DNA from: Endozoicomonas gorgoniicola
GTDB taxonomy: Bacteria; Pseudomonadota; Gammaproteobacteria; Pseudomonadales; Endozoicomonadaceae
NCBI RefSeq assembly: GCF_025562715.2
Contig: NZ_JAPFCC010000001.1
Location: 2,622,501-2,686,500, forward strand
Direction: 5' to 3'
Length of the DNA stretch: 64,000 nt
This document shows positions 8,924 to 17,348 of this stretch, in pieces; position 1 is the first letter of the stretch; every line of letters starts with the position of its first letter. A program made the position numbers and the translations under genes. The notes under the pieces are model-generated. The model saw only the letters and a program-made list of their open reading frames with translations, searched no databases and was not told the DNA's origin.

Positions 8924-9568
8924 ATGCTTAGAGAGTTAGAACAAAGGTTCCAGAGTTACCCCTATCGAAGCCTGAATACCAACCTGCCACAAGCAGCCGT
9001 TCTTATTCCTCTGGTCAAACAAGAAACCGGCTTCCACCTGATACTGACCCGACGCGCTTCCCATATGAATACACATAGTGGTGAAGTCGCTTTTCCCGGA
9101 GGGAAAAAGGACGCGACGGATTCAGACCTGCTATTCACCGCGCTAAGAGAGTCCTGGGAAGAGATCCGACTTGAACCAAAGCTGGTGCGCATTGTTGGAA
9201 GAGGCAGCAGTGTTATATCCCGCTACGGTCTGGAAGTGACGCCTTTTGTGGGTATCATTTCGCAAACGCCAGAACTCAGCGCCAATACCGATGAGCTGGA
9301 CAGAATATTCTCTATCCCTCTGGAGTTTCTGCTGGACCCGGACAACCTGAAAACCGACCTCTGGCAGATGAGTGACCACACTTACCAGATGCCTTTCTTT
9401 CTGTATGGGGAATACCGTGTCTGGGGGTTGACGGCCGTGATGCTGGCAGAGTGTCTCAATATTGGTTTTGATGCCAGCATTCCTTTGGACGTTCCTCAAT
9501 TCAACAGCGATTTTGGTCTGCGCCCCCGGCAACGAGTCAGGCCACCAGCCTCCCAGTTCAGGTCTTAA
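8924..9568 (+). CDS. nudL: CoA pyrophosphatase-type NUDIX hydrolase
   Basis: This 214-residue protein has the NudL/CoAse signature: VLIPLVKQETGFHLILTRRA, then HSGEVAFPGGKKDATD, then the helix TALRESWEEIRLEP. The Arg in EEIRL replaces the usual Gly of the NUDIX consensus. This family splits CoA into 4'-phosphopantetheine and 3',5'-ADP. It is divergent from the zinc-ribbon NUDIX gene, and two strong hairpins follow its stop. The family call is firm and the substrate is by homology. Confidence 0.8.
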   Translation: MLRELEQRFQSYPYRSLNTNLPQAAVLIPLVKQETGFHLILTRRASHMNTHSGEVAFPGGKKDATDSDLLFTALRESWEEIRLEPKLVRIVGRGSSVISRYGLEVTPFVGIISQTPELSANTDELDRIFSIPLEFLLDPDNLKTDLWQMSDHTYQMPFFLYGEYRVWGLTAVMLAECLNIGFDASIPLDVPQFNSDFGLRPRQRVRPPASQFRS

Positions 9569-9582
9569 ACAGCCATGAGCGG

Positions 9583-9641
9583 AAAATGCGGCTCTCTCAG
9601 AAACATGAAAATGACTGAGGAGTCTGGGAGAGCTGCATTTT
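9583..9641 (+). terminator. Stem-loop after nudL
   Basis: The arms AAAATGCGGCTCTCTCAG (9583-9600) and CTGGGAGAGCTGCATTTT (9624-9641) pair almost fully, making a long hairpin with a T-rich 3' edge 15 bp after the stop codon. It is a likely intrinsic terminator. Confidence 0.65.
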
Positions 9642-9656
9642 CATAGTAAAAGACAT

Positions 9657-9699
9657 CTGCAAAGCAAGTTCTGGTTACTTTCCAGAGCTTGCTTTGCAG
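9657..9699. terminator. Second stem-loop between nudL and the lipase gene
   Basis: CTGCAAAGCAAG (9657-9668) pairs perfectly with CTTGCTTTGCAG (9688-9699), with an inner TCTGG/CCAGA stem. There is no T-tract on the plus strand. It could reinforce termination or be a structured element upstream of the lipase gene. Confidence 0.55.
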
Positions 9700-9767
9700 T
9701 GAGATGTCACAAACCGTTCGTTTAACACTAAACTTGTAGCCTGTTAACCAGAACTGATGTAAATGTT

Positions 9768-11381
9768 ATGAACTCACTTCAATACTGGGTACTTGTGACA
9801 TTGCTAAACGTGACCACGGTTTTTGCATTTTCCCCCGGTAGCACCTCCCCCTGCCCTGATTCAACCACCGCTGAAATCTATTTCGATAACGATGACAACA
9901 CGTCGGACGCTGAACATGACAAGAGACGACACCAGTTGTCTGAAGGGGTAGGCATTGCGCTTTCTGGCGGAGGAACCCGCGCTGTCGCTCTCTCCGAGGG
10001 ACAGCTCGCCATGTTCATGCAGAAAGAAAAGTACCGGCAGCAGATTACCCGTGTTTCAGCCACCTCAGGGGGAGCCTGGGCCATTGTCCCTTACTACATG
10101 CTGGAAGCAGAAAAACAAAAAGTATTTCTGGGGCATACTGCAGCGGAGCTTGAGCAACTGTACTGGGGCAGTCCCGATGATGAAAGCAGATACAATATTG
10201 CCTGGATGAACCCTGCACGTCTGGCTTCAGTACCTCAGCGACTGAGCTATTACTCTGCCGGACTGTCATTTTTCCTATCCTGGCATTATCCATTTATATT
10301 ACCCGGCTTCCAGGGATGGAGAAATTTACTGGCAGACGCCACACTGGAACCCTATCATCTGGAAAGAGATACTCCGTATAACCCTGAGCAATTATCAGGT
10401 AAGACGAACAATACCGAACTTATTGTCAATGCCTACCTCAAAGGCAAGCAGGGTGAAAAAATACCTTTCCAGATGACACCGGACAGAGTCGGCGGCACCA
10501 GAACACAGTTTCAGGAAGCGGATTACGCAGTAGCACCCTGCGGGTTTAACCGCACGCCCCTGTCTTCAAAGATATCCTGCTATGGACAGCATTGCCGGGT
10601 TTCCCTGAAGCTCGGTAAAGGACTCACTGTCTCCGAAGTTATGGCAACAACAGGGGCGAACTATGTTGACAAACTCCCATACTCTTTATTTCCACCTAAG
10701 TTCACTTACCTGGAACCAGACCGAAAGAAAAAAACAGTTAAAGCTGACAGCCGGATCTTCGCAGACAGTGGCAATGAGGATTTTGTCAGCATTATGCCGT
10801 TACTGCACAGAGGTCAGAAAAAAATTATTGCTTTTATAAACACTGCCGTTCCCTTGAAACAAGGCACTTCAGGCGTGATTGGCATGGAAAAAGTAATACC
10901 AAGTTATTTCGGTGTGATCCCGGATGAATCTGCTGAAATGACAGACTATTCCAAATATAAAGAGGACAGCAGCCTGGATAAAAAAGACTGCACAACCCTT
11001 AGTTCAAGAAACAAAGTATTCGACAGCAGTCACTTCAGGGAGCTGGCCAATGCCCTGTGGCAGGCAAAAACTAACGGCACTCCCATTGTCTACCGGCAAA
11101 ACAATTTAACCATTCTCAAGAACAGCTGTTACGGAATCAGCGGTGGCGAAACGGTCGATATGTTCTGGGTATACAACGATCTGCCCAAAAACTGGTTCGA
11201 CCACCTTCAACCCTCTCTCAAAGAGAAAATAAGCGGGAATAAAGACTTTGACTCATTTCCGATGTATGACTTTACGAAACTTTTCCTCTCACCCCAGGTA
11301 GCAAACATGATGTCTGCACTGGCGAAGTGGACAATCGAAAATTCCGGTCATCAGTGGGGTGAGTTTTTTCGGAAAGAGTGA
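9768..11381 (+). CDS. Secreted cytosolic-PLA2/patatin-like phospholipase
   Basis: This 537-residue protein has a signal peptide (residues 1-20, YWVLVTLLNVTTVFA). The mature part carries the two hallmarks of the cPLA2/lysophospholipase fold. One is the oxyanion loop SGGGTRA at 66-72 with nucleophile Ser100 in SATSGGAW. The other is the catalytic Asp333 in ADSGNEDFVSIMPLL, followed by a KKIIAFIN strand. The spacing resembles eukaryotic cPLA2 (SGGGxRA, GLSGS, DSG) more than a short bacterial patatin. It would hydrolyse acyl esters of phospholipids in the periplasm or outside the cell. The gene stands alone, bounded by hairpins. Substrate and export route are unknown. Confidence 0.75.
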   Translation: MNSLQYWVLVTLLNVTTVFAFSPGSTSPCPDSTTAEIYFDNDDNTSDAEHDKRRHQLSEGVGIALSGGGTRAVALSEGQLAMFMQKEKYRQQITRVSATSGGAWAIVPYYMLEAEKQKVFLGHTAAELEQLYWGSPDDESRYNIAWMNPARLASVPQRLSYYSAGLSFFLSWHYPFILPGFQGWRNLLADATLEPYHLERDTPYNPEQLSGKTNNTELIVNAYLKGKQGEKIPFQMTPDRVGGTRTQFQEADYAVAPCGFNRTPLSSKISCYGQHCRVSLKLGKGLTVSEVMATTGANYVDKLPYSLFPPKFTYLEPDRKKKTVKADSRIFADSGNEDFVSIMPLLHRGQKKIIAFINTAVPLKQGTSGVIGMEKVIPSYFGVIPDESAEMTDYSKYKEDSSLDKKDCTTLSSRNKVFDSSHFRELANALWQAKTNGTPIVYRQNNLTILKNSCYGISGGETVDMFWVYNDLPKNWFDHLQPSLKEKISGNKDFDSFPMYDFTKLFLSPQVANMMSALAKWTIENSGHQWGEFFRKE

Positions 11382-11409
11382 TCACACAAATCAACGTACA
11401 AGTAGAGTA

Positions 11410-11433
11410 AAGGTTTGGCTATTGCCAAGCCTT
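11410..11433. terminator. Hairpin between the lipase and the GNAT-like gene
   Basis: AAGGTTTGGC and GCCAAGCCTT pair across a TATT loop with one G-T pair. It lies between two convergent genes, so it could serve both. There is no clear T-tract. Confidence 0.5.
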
Positions 11434-11467
11434 CGCTGACTGCTGTCTGGTGATAAACGTTTAAAGC

Positions 11468-12190
11468 TCAGAGCTTCCAGATCACACGATAAGGCTTAAA
11501 GCCTAACTTGCGCTTGAATCGCTTCAGATTCTCACTGGCACCGTAATATTTGTCGTAAACATAATAGACAGTGTGGGGATAATGCTGGTAGCGGTATTCT
11601 GCGATCCCTGAAAAAAGGTAGGGAACCAATCCGTCAGATTTGTATTTATCATGGCCAAAAAAAGTGGCGTTTAACAACATCTCTCCTGCAACGAGGCAGC
11701 CTGCGTAAGCCAATAGCTTATCGTCCTTCAGCACTCCAAAATAGGGATAATCATGAACGTTGGTCTTTGAGGGAGGGTTTTTTATAGGCTTTAACTCACC
11801 CTTGAGCAACTCATCAGGCATTTTCCCCTGACGTACAGGGGTGGAGCGGTGAATTTCCTGAATATCCGCAAGATAATCGTTGTAGTTTATTTTTTCAAAT
11901 CGGTAGCCATTTCGAATCGCTTTTTTTATATTGCGCCGGGCAGAGCCATTAATACTTTTCAACCAGTCTTCATGACTGTCCGGAAAAGGATTAACCGCTA
12001 CGCCATACTCAAGAAAACCGACAAGTGGAAACTTAGGGTGAGGCCGTTTAGCATCCTTGTAAAAGTCTTCAGCGACTCTCAGGAAGAACGGGTCATTATC
12101 AGCACCCGCTTGCTCTCCCATCAAATCAATAGTGATCTTCGGAATCTGTCTTGCTTCATTGACCATGTTCCATATTTTTTTCAAATTCAT
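11468..12190 (-). CDS. GNAT-like acyltransferase-fold protein
   Basis: The protein is 240 residues from an ATG at 12190 that has GAGGG seven bases upstream. An in-frame ATG at 12208 lacks a spaced ribosome site. The sequence suggests a FemAB or GNAT-like fold: ARRNIKKAIRNGYRFEK resembles the lysine/arginine-rich helix of peptidyl-transferase-type GNATs. The end, YYGASENLKRFKRKLGFKP, resembles the C-terminal GNAT signature (NxxxxRfkkkLGF). The likely role is acyl transfer to a small or peptidic substrate. It follows a second GNAT gene by 20 bp and is surely cotranscribed with it. Confidence 0.6.
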   Translation of the reverse strand: MNLKKIWNMVNEARQIPKITIDLMGEQAGADNDPFFLRVAEDFYKDAKRPHPKFPLVGFLEYGVAVNPFPDSHEDWLKSINGSARRNIKKAIRNGYRFEKINYNDYLADIQEIHRSTPVRQGKMPDELLKGELKPIKNPPSKTNVHDYPYFGVLKDDKLLAYAGCLVAGEMLLNATFFGHDKYKSDGLVPYLFSGIAEYRYQHYPHTVYYVYDKYYGASENLKRFKRKLGFKPYRVIWKL

Positions 12191-12210
12191 AACAAGACCC
12201 TCTTTCATCC

Positions 12211-12696
12211 TCAGGACTCATAGGCGTCGATAGCTTCACCAAATCCCAGTTTTTCTATCGCTCGCAGCATGGGCTTATTGGTGACTTGAGTATCAATATA
12301 AAACGTCTCATAACCTTTTAGGTACATAGCATGAATAGCATGGCGTATTGACCGTGTCGCCAGATTTCTGCCTCGTAGTTTTTCTTCAGTCCACACCGAG
12401 CCAATAACAACATCGCCATCCTTCACGGAGTAGAACCGACAGAATCCAATAGCCAACGTGCCACAGGCTGCAACAGAGCCTTCAACAGAAAGGTAATAAA
12501 AGACCCTGTTGCCCGCAAAAGACTTAAGGAATGTTTTAATGGATTCTTTAAGCCCGAAGTGCCTGAAAAGAACCATGGCATTCAATAAAAAAGCACCTGG
12601 TGAGTCAATCAAAGTAAAATCCTTACTGTCTTCCGTGCATTTATAATCCTGCAACCGCTCATCTGACAGTGACAGCTTAAAGATCAGTTCCCGCAT
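12211..12696 (-). CDS. GNAT-family N-acetyltransferase
   Basis: This 161-residue protein starts at an ATG at 12696 behind AGGTGAAATA; the frame also reaches a TTG at 12711. The acetyl-CoA loop is SVWTEEKLRGRNLATR (an R-x-x-N-L-A variant of RxxGxA), and the C-terminal NKPMLRAIEKLGFGE is the usual GNAT motif B. It is the first gene of a two-gene unit with the GNAT-like gene downstream. Substrate unknown. The pair may act on the same product. Confidence 0.75.
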   Translation of the reverse strand: MRELIFKLSLSDERLQDYKCTEDSKDFTLIDSPGAFLLNAMVLFRHFGLKESIKTFLKSFAGNRVFYYLSVEGSVAACGTLAIGFCRFYSVKDGDVVIGSVWTEEKLRGRNLATRSIRHAIHAMYLKGYETFYIDTQVTNKPMLRAIEKLGFGEAIDAYES

Positions 12697-12765
12697 TATT
12701 TCACCTGGCAAAGCGCTTTTTCATCTTATGTATCTGCCAGAGAGGAGGGTGCTTTAGGGGTAACA

Positions 12766-12854
12766 TTTTTCGCTTTCCGCTTTTCGCTGTCCGTAGCCCA
12801 TTGCGAACTGGTGACTGTATGAACAGATAATAGCGGAAAGCGGAAAGCGAAAAA
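12766..12854. repeat. Imperfect palindromic element (repeat family copy A)
   Basis: TTTTTCGCTTTCCGC (12766-12780) pairs perfectly with GCGGAAAGCGAAAAA (12840-12854). The interior contains cgctgtccgtagccc, shared with the other copies near 61063 and 62879. It lies directly after the corB stop codon and may also act as a terminator. Confidence 0.75.
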
Positions 12855-12861
12855 AAACCGG

Positions 12862-14112
12862 CTATTGCCAGACCTTCACGGACTTCACCCGGTTATCCTT
12901 CACCAGCATGATTTCCAGTTTATAGTTCCCGACCTTCAGGCAGACACTGGAGTCTGGAATCGTTTCCATCTCTTCGGTAATCAAACCATTGAGGGTACGG
13001 GCTTCTTCCGTCGGCAAAGCCCAGCCCAGTGCCCGGTTGATATCACGCAGCGACGCCGAGCCATCGATAATATAAGTGCCATCATCCTGAGGAGTAATGT
13101 CCTGACTGCTGTCAGAAACGTCGGTGGTAAAGTCGCCGACAATCTCTTCCAGAATATCTTCCAGTGTGACGAGTCCGAGAATATCGCCATATTCATCCAC
13201 CACCAGCGCAACCCGCTCTTTGGTTTGCTGGAAGTTAAACAGCTGAGTATGCAGAGGCGTACTTTCCGGCACATAATAAGGCTCAATGGTTTCCTGCATC
13301 AGCGTTGCCTTATTGACCTCTTCCTGACTCAGAAGACGCGCCACTTTGCGCATGTGAAGCATACCGACAATATTGTTGACATCGCCACGGAACACCGGAA
13401 GCCGTGTATGCTGAGTGTCGTGCAACTGATCAATGATGTCTTTGATATCGTCATCAAGATCAATACCCACCACTTCATTGCGGGGAACCATAATATCATC
13501 GACCCGAACCTTTTCCAGATCCAGAATACCCAGCAGCATGCCACGGCGCTTCTGTGGCAGCAACATGCCAGGGTCATTGACCAGGGTGCGCAGCTCTTCT
13601 GCATTCAGCTGGTCCTGACTGCTTTCACCAGTTTTAATCCCAAAAGGCCTCAGCAGCATGCCGCAAATCCAGTTAAGCGCAACCACTACCGGGTACAACA
13701 CCTTCAGCAACGGAGCCAGAACAATCGACGCAGGAAAAGCAACCCGTTCAGGAAACATGACTGCAAGGGACTTCGGTGTTACCTCACCAAAAATCAGAAC
13801 CAGCAGCGTCAGGCCAAAGGTGGCAATGGCAATACCGCTATCTCCCCAGATGCGCGTTGCAATCACGGTTGCCAGCGCTGAGGCAAGAATATTAACGAAG
13901 TTATTGCCGATCAGAATCACCCCGATCAGACGATCCGGACGTTCAAGCAGGTGGTAAGTTCGCTTGGCTGCGCGATGTCCTTTACGCACCAGGTGCCGCA
14001 GCCGATAGCGATTGATCGCCATCATCCCGGTTTCGGAACTGGAAAAAAAAGCGGAAAACAGCAGCAGAACAATAAGAACGCCCACCAGAACACTCAGGGA
14101 TGCTTCACTCAA
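12862..14112 (-). CDS. corB: CorB/HlyC/CorC-family (CNNM) transporter
   Basis: This 416-residue protein has the full CNNM layout. A DUF21 membrane domain (about 1-190) has three or four helices, including the start VLVGVLIVLLLFSAFFSSSE and the motif LIGNNFVNILASALATVIA. A CBS pair follows (about 205-330; MVPRNEVVGIDLDD, RVALVVDEYGDILGLVTLED), then a C-terminal CorC/HlyC domain. It is proposed to act in magnesium or cobalt export. Start is TTG at 14112 with GAGG 11 bases upstream. As I recall, corB/yfjD lies near ypjD and ffh in gammaproteobacteria, which agrees with the order here. Confidence 0.88.
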   Translation of the reverse strand: MSEASLSVLVGVLIVLLLFSAFFSSSETGMMAINRYRLRHLVRKGHRAAKRTYHLLERPDRLIGVILIGNNFVNILASALATVIATRIWGDSGIAIATFGLTLLVLIFGEVTPKSLAVMFPERVAFPASIVLAPLLKVLYPVVVALNWICGMLLRPFGIKTGESSQDQLNAEELRTLVNDPGMLLPQKRRGMLLGILDLEKVRVDDIMVPRNEVVGIDLDDDIKDIIDQLHDTQHTRLPVFRGDVNNIVGMLHMRKVARLLSQEEVNKATLMQETIEPYYVPESTPLHTQLFNFQQTKERVALVVDEYGDILGLVTLEDILEEIVGDFTTDVSDSSQDITPQDDGTYIIDGSASLRDINRALGWALPTEEARTLNGLITEEMETIPDSSVCLKVGNYKLEIMLVKDNRVKSVKVWQ

Positions 14113-14198
14113 GGGGAATAACGCCTCGTTTATGGATGATTTAGTCGATCTGTATTCTAACGTCGGAATGACAAAAAATGCAGCCCCGTCAGAGCTGA

Positions 14199-14996
14199 TT
14201 AATGACTCGTCAGTAACAACTCAACAACCAGATGCCAGCCAAAGTAAGCCACCATCAACATCACCAGACCGGCAACCGTCCAGCGCGTGGCGGTCTGACC
14301 TCGCCAGCCATAGAGTTTTCTTCCAGTCAGCAGGGTGGCAAACAGTCCCCACGCCAAAATCGACAGAATCGTTTTATGAATAATACGTGCAGCAAACATA
14401 TCATCCATAAACAGAAATCCGGACACTAATGCCAGCGTCAGCAGAATCAACCCCACCGCCACGTATTCAAACAGTAGCTTTTCCATGGTTTGCAGAGGCG
14501 GCAGCGCCTGCATAATTTTACGACGATTGTGGTGTTTAAGCTGTCGCTCCTGATAGGACAGCATTAGTGCCTGAAACGCTGCCACCATCAGAATCCCGTA
14601 AGCCAGAACCGACAGCAGTACATGTGCAACCATCATCGAGGGCGGTCGCCAGACAATATGGTCAACCGGCGCCAGCCAGGCCAGCAGAACCGTTAGAATG
14701 GTAAAAGGAAGAATCAGCAGAAAAAGGCTTTCAGAGGGCTTGCGCAGGCTGCTGAGCAGCACCACTATGGTCACCATCAGAGAACTCAGTGAGGCAATAT
14801 TAAATAAGCCCAGGTTTATACCACCAGGCCCGTGCAGTGAGAGATACAGGGCAACCGTTTGAAAAACTGCTCCTGCCGCTGTCGCAGCCAGCACCAGCTG
14901 ACGAGACCCGGACTGGCTGAACACCCTGCGTCCCTGGGTCACAGCCCCCAGAGAATAAAACACAAACGCTCCGATACTCGCCAGCATAACATTCAT
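14199..14996 (-). CDS. ypjD: YpjD/CcsA-like cytochrome c assembly-type membrane protein
   Basis: The protein is 265 residues from ATG 14996, or 284 from GTG 15053; the shorter form matches the usual length of about 263. It has eight or so membrane helices and the CcsA-like stretch WRPPSMMVAHVLLSVLAYGI with a conserved His. The helix-rich C-terminal part ends WGLFATLLTGRKLYGWRGQTA. It belongs to the CcmC/CcsA/YpjD family of haem-handling membrane proteins, but YpjD itself has no proven role. It sits between corB and ffh, the normal neighbourhood, facing away from ffh. Confidence 0.85.
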   Translation of the reverse strand: MNVMLASIGAFVFYSLGAVTQGRRVFSQSGSRQLVLAATAAGAVFQTVALYLSLHGPGGINLGLFNIASLSSLMVTIVVLLSSLRKPSESLFLLILPFTILTVLLAWLAPVDHIVWRPPSMMVAHVLLSVLAYGILMVAAFQALMLSYQERQLKHHNRRKIMQALPPLQTMEKLLFEYVAVGLILLTLALVSGFLFMDDMFAARIIHKTILSILAWGLFATLLTGRKLYGWRGQTATRWTVAGLVMLMVAYFGWHLVVELLLTSH

Positions 14997-15100
14997 TTCG
15001 TCAGCAACACTCTCTTTAACTGTTGTTGTGGCTTTGCTATGGGAGTGTGTCACATCTGACGCAAAGACTCAAAACACATCAGGGTTCGCTTATTAGTGTC

Positions 15101-15106
15101 TATAAT
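15101..15106 (+). promoter_or_regulatory. Possible -10 box upstream of the 15242 gene
   Basis: A perfect TATAAT lies in the divergent gap between ypjD and the secreted gene. No convincing -35 box sits 16-18 bp upstream. It may be the original promoter for ffh, now separated from it by the inserted gene. Confidence 0.35.
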
Positions 15107-15241
15107 CTCTCTCCCATAGAGAAAACTGAATATTCAGAGCTGCCGAAAGGTTAAGGGACAAATGTCGTGGAGATGTTAATTACCCACACACTCTCGCTCT
15201 GATGGTCAGGCTCACCCTGAAATAAAATAAGATGACCAAAT

Positions 15242-17131
15242 ATGAAACTTTATTACGTCTGTTTAGCCGCTATTTTACAAGTGGTCAGTTTGTCATCTCT
15301 GGCAGTACCCACCCCTCTATTGCTGGATCAACAGGACTGGCTCCAGAAACCAACTCTCTTGCCCATACATAAATGGCAACAATTACCAGGGGATCCAACA
15401 CAGCAGAAAAGCATGAACAAAACTAACAGCTTTTTTGAATGGCAGGATATTTATTCGTGGATGAACACCCCATACTTTATAAAGGGTCAGATTCAGGGTT
15501 GGTTTTTTCCATCCATTGGTGAAAAGCAACCTGTCAAGAATTCAGAGCCGGATAATCAACACCGAGGTGCAACGGCTCTGACTGAAAATGAAGAAAATTC
15601 AGATTCTGAAGAGCGACCTGACTACGAGGAAACTCAGGATGATAATCCTTTCGGTTTAATGTCCAGAAGCATGATGGAAAGTTTTATGGCGATGCCTGGT
15701 TCCGATATGACCAGCAGTGTGAGAGAGCAGATACATACCTTTACCATTACACCCGATAATCAAACGCGTATTGATCCGCAAAGCTATCCCAACTTATCCG
15801 GGCTTGTTGAAACAGAAGGTCGCCTTCTTCTCATGTCAGGAACACTGCCACCATCGTTGTTGTCCGATATGGAAGAACACATAACGAGTGTACTTGCAGC
15901 GGAATCCACCTCAGTTGCTGAGCTTCCGCCAACACATCGGCTGAGAAGGTGGCTTAGATGGCTACGGTCATCTTCATTTACTTACACATACAAGCGAATT
16001 TATGAGCAGGATGAGGGTAACCCTCTGAACTCGGCCATGTTAAAACGATCTTATTACAACCTGGATGAATTAATAGCTCTTTACAATTTGATTATCGATT
16101 TTAATTTAACCCAGGAAGCTTTATCTGACATATTTAAAACATTTCTTACCAGCGTTATTACTGAAGAATTTTCTTTGCAAGACGATGAATTAACACTTCA
16201 TATTATGGAGCAGCCAAGCTTATTGGCTCTGATATTGCTTTGCTATCATTCGTCAGTGCTACGAGTAGCCATAGAGAGTGGAAATATACAATTTGATTTC
16301 GCAACCTTCGGATTAAGAAAAATTGCTAATAGAGAACACTTTCAAAATTTAATGCTCGCGATGGATAAGATGCTAACCAGCATCATTACGGAAAAAAGAA
16401 GAAGAGACAGAGCAGTCGATGCAACTATTCATATTTTAAATCAGGAACCCGTGGCACTTCACCGGATTCAATCCAGTTACACCGGAGGAGATACCCCTCC
16501 AACGGTGACCACTAATGTACTTGAGACGCTGGACCGGTATGCCCGGAATTCTCCATTGAACAGTTCACAGGCGGCTATGGTTGTTTTTTCCCTGTTGCAT
16601 ATGCCCTGTATAATATCTGCACTGAACTGGCTGGAATCAAATTCTTTACCATACAATCAGCTCATTGGCTGGATTTCTTATCATCATAACTCACTGGTGA
16701 GACACTCACGTTCCGCATCCGACATACCTGTTCTTTATGCAGCGTTAAATTCTATAGTCCAAAGTGCCAACAGTGGTGAGGTTATTTCAGGAGCCAGCCA
16801 GCCAGTACCCGAAGAACTGTCGAATTTTGTGAATCGCTGGGTTCAGGGTGTTGAGGGCTCCCAACCCCAGTCATCCGGGGCTACATCAGCAGCTCCGGTT
16901 AATCCGGCGGACATTGAAGCCGATGATTTTGAGGTCCTTGATTCTACTCAGACAACAACAATCTCTCTGAATCCGCCAGTAGTACTCAATACATTAATTC
17001 AGATGCACCCTGACTTACTGATGGATCTGAACGCTCAGCTAGCTCTTGAAACTGAACCTGAGAAAAGAAAGAAAATTGTGAAAGCGGCTCTTGAAAAACA
17101 GGCAAATACACCATTCCGGTTTGTTGATTAG
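15242..17131 (+). CDS. Secreted protein of unknown function inserted between ypjD and ffh
   Basis: This 629-residue protein has a signal peptide (YYVCLAAILQVVSLSSLAVP). An acidic, low-complexity stretch follows at about 95-140 (NEENSDSEERPDYEE), then a long helical middle and a second disordered acidic stretch near 535-570 containing DDFEVLDS. I recognise no enzyme motif. The middle of the gene is visibly AT-richer than ffh next door. As I recall, ypjD and ffh are directly divergent neighbours in relatives, so this gene looks like an insertion. A host-directed role is only a guess. Confidence 0.65.
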   Translation: MKLYYVCLAAILQVVSLSSLAVPTPLLLDQQDWLQKPTLLPIHKWQQLPGDPTQQKSMNKTNSFFEWQDIYSWMNTPYFIKGQIQGWFFPSIGEKQPVKNSEPDNQHRGATALTENEENSDSEERPDYEETQDDNPFGLMSRSMMESFMAMPGSDMTSSVREQIHTFTITPDNQTRIDPQSYPNLSGLVETEGRLLLMSGTLPPSLLSDMEEHITSVLAAESTSVAELPPTHRLRRWLRWLRSSSFTYTYKRIYEQDEGNPLNSAMLKRSYYNLDELIALYNLIIDFNLTQEALSDIFKTFLTSVITEEFSLQDDELTLHIMEQPSLLALILLCYHSSVLRVAIESGNIQFDFATFGLRKIANREHFQNLMLAMDKMLTSIITEKRRRDRAVDATIHILNQEPVALHRIQSSYTGGDTPPTVTTNVLETLDRYARNSPLNSSQAAMVVFSLLHMPCIISALNWLESNSLPYNQLIGWISYHHNSLVRHSRSASDIPVLYAALNSIVQSANSGEVISGASQPVPEELSNFVNRWVQGVEGSQPQSSGATSAAPVNPADIEADDFEVLDSTQTTTISLNPPVVLNTLIQMHPDLLMDLNAQLALETEPEKRKKIVKAALEKQANTPFRFVD

Positions 17132-17168
17132 AGTGCTTATATTCCGTTCCCCTTACAGGTTTGTCTAT

Positions 17169-17190
17169 GCAGCAGAAGTACTTCTGCTGC
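17169..17190. repeat. 22-bp perfect palindrome
   Basis: GCAGCAGAAGT followed by ACTTCTGCTGC is a perfect palindrome 38 bp after the stop of the secreted gene. It could be a weak terminator, but no T-tract follows. Confidence 0.5.
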
Positions 17191-17277
17191 TTGCCTGTTG
17201 ATTTGGCAACCGTCCACAGCAAAGGCGTGATTTGAATCCAAATCTCTGCCGGCTGCCCATTTACTGAGATTTTTGGA

Positions 17278-17283
17278 TATAAT
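17278..17283 (+). promoter_or_regulatory. Possible -10 box of ffh
   Basis: TATAAT sits 66 bp upstream of the chosen ffh start. The -35 region is poor, so this is a tentative call. Confidence 0.4.
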
Positions 17284-17348
17284 GCACCACAACCTGCTTC
17301 ACACCTTCTATGAGTCGCCTTTTTACACAGTGGCTCCGGGAATACAGA

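Noticed and set aside
12981..13881. Overlapping ORFs opposite or out of frame with corB
   Set aside because: corB has a complete CNNM domain order; the others are shadow frames.
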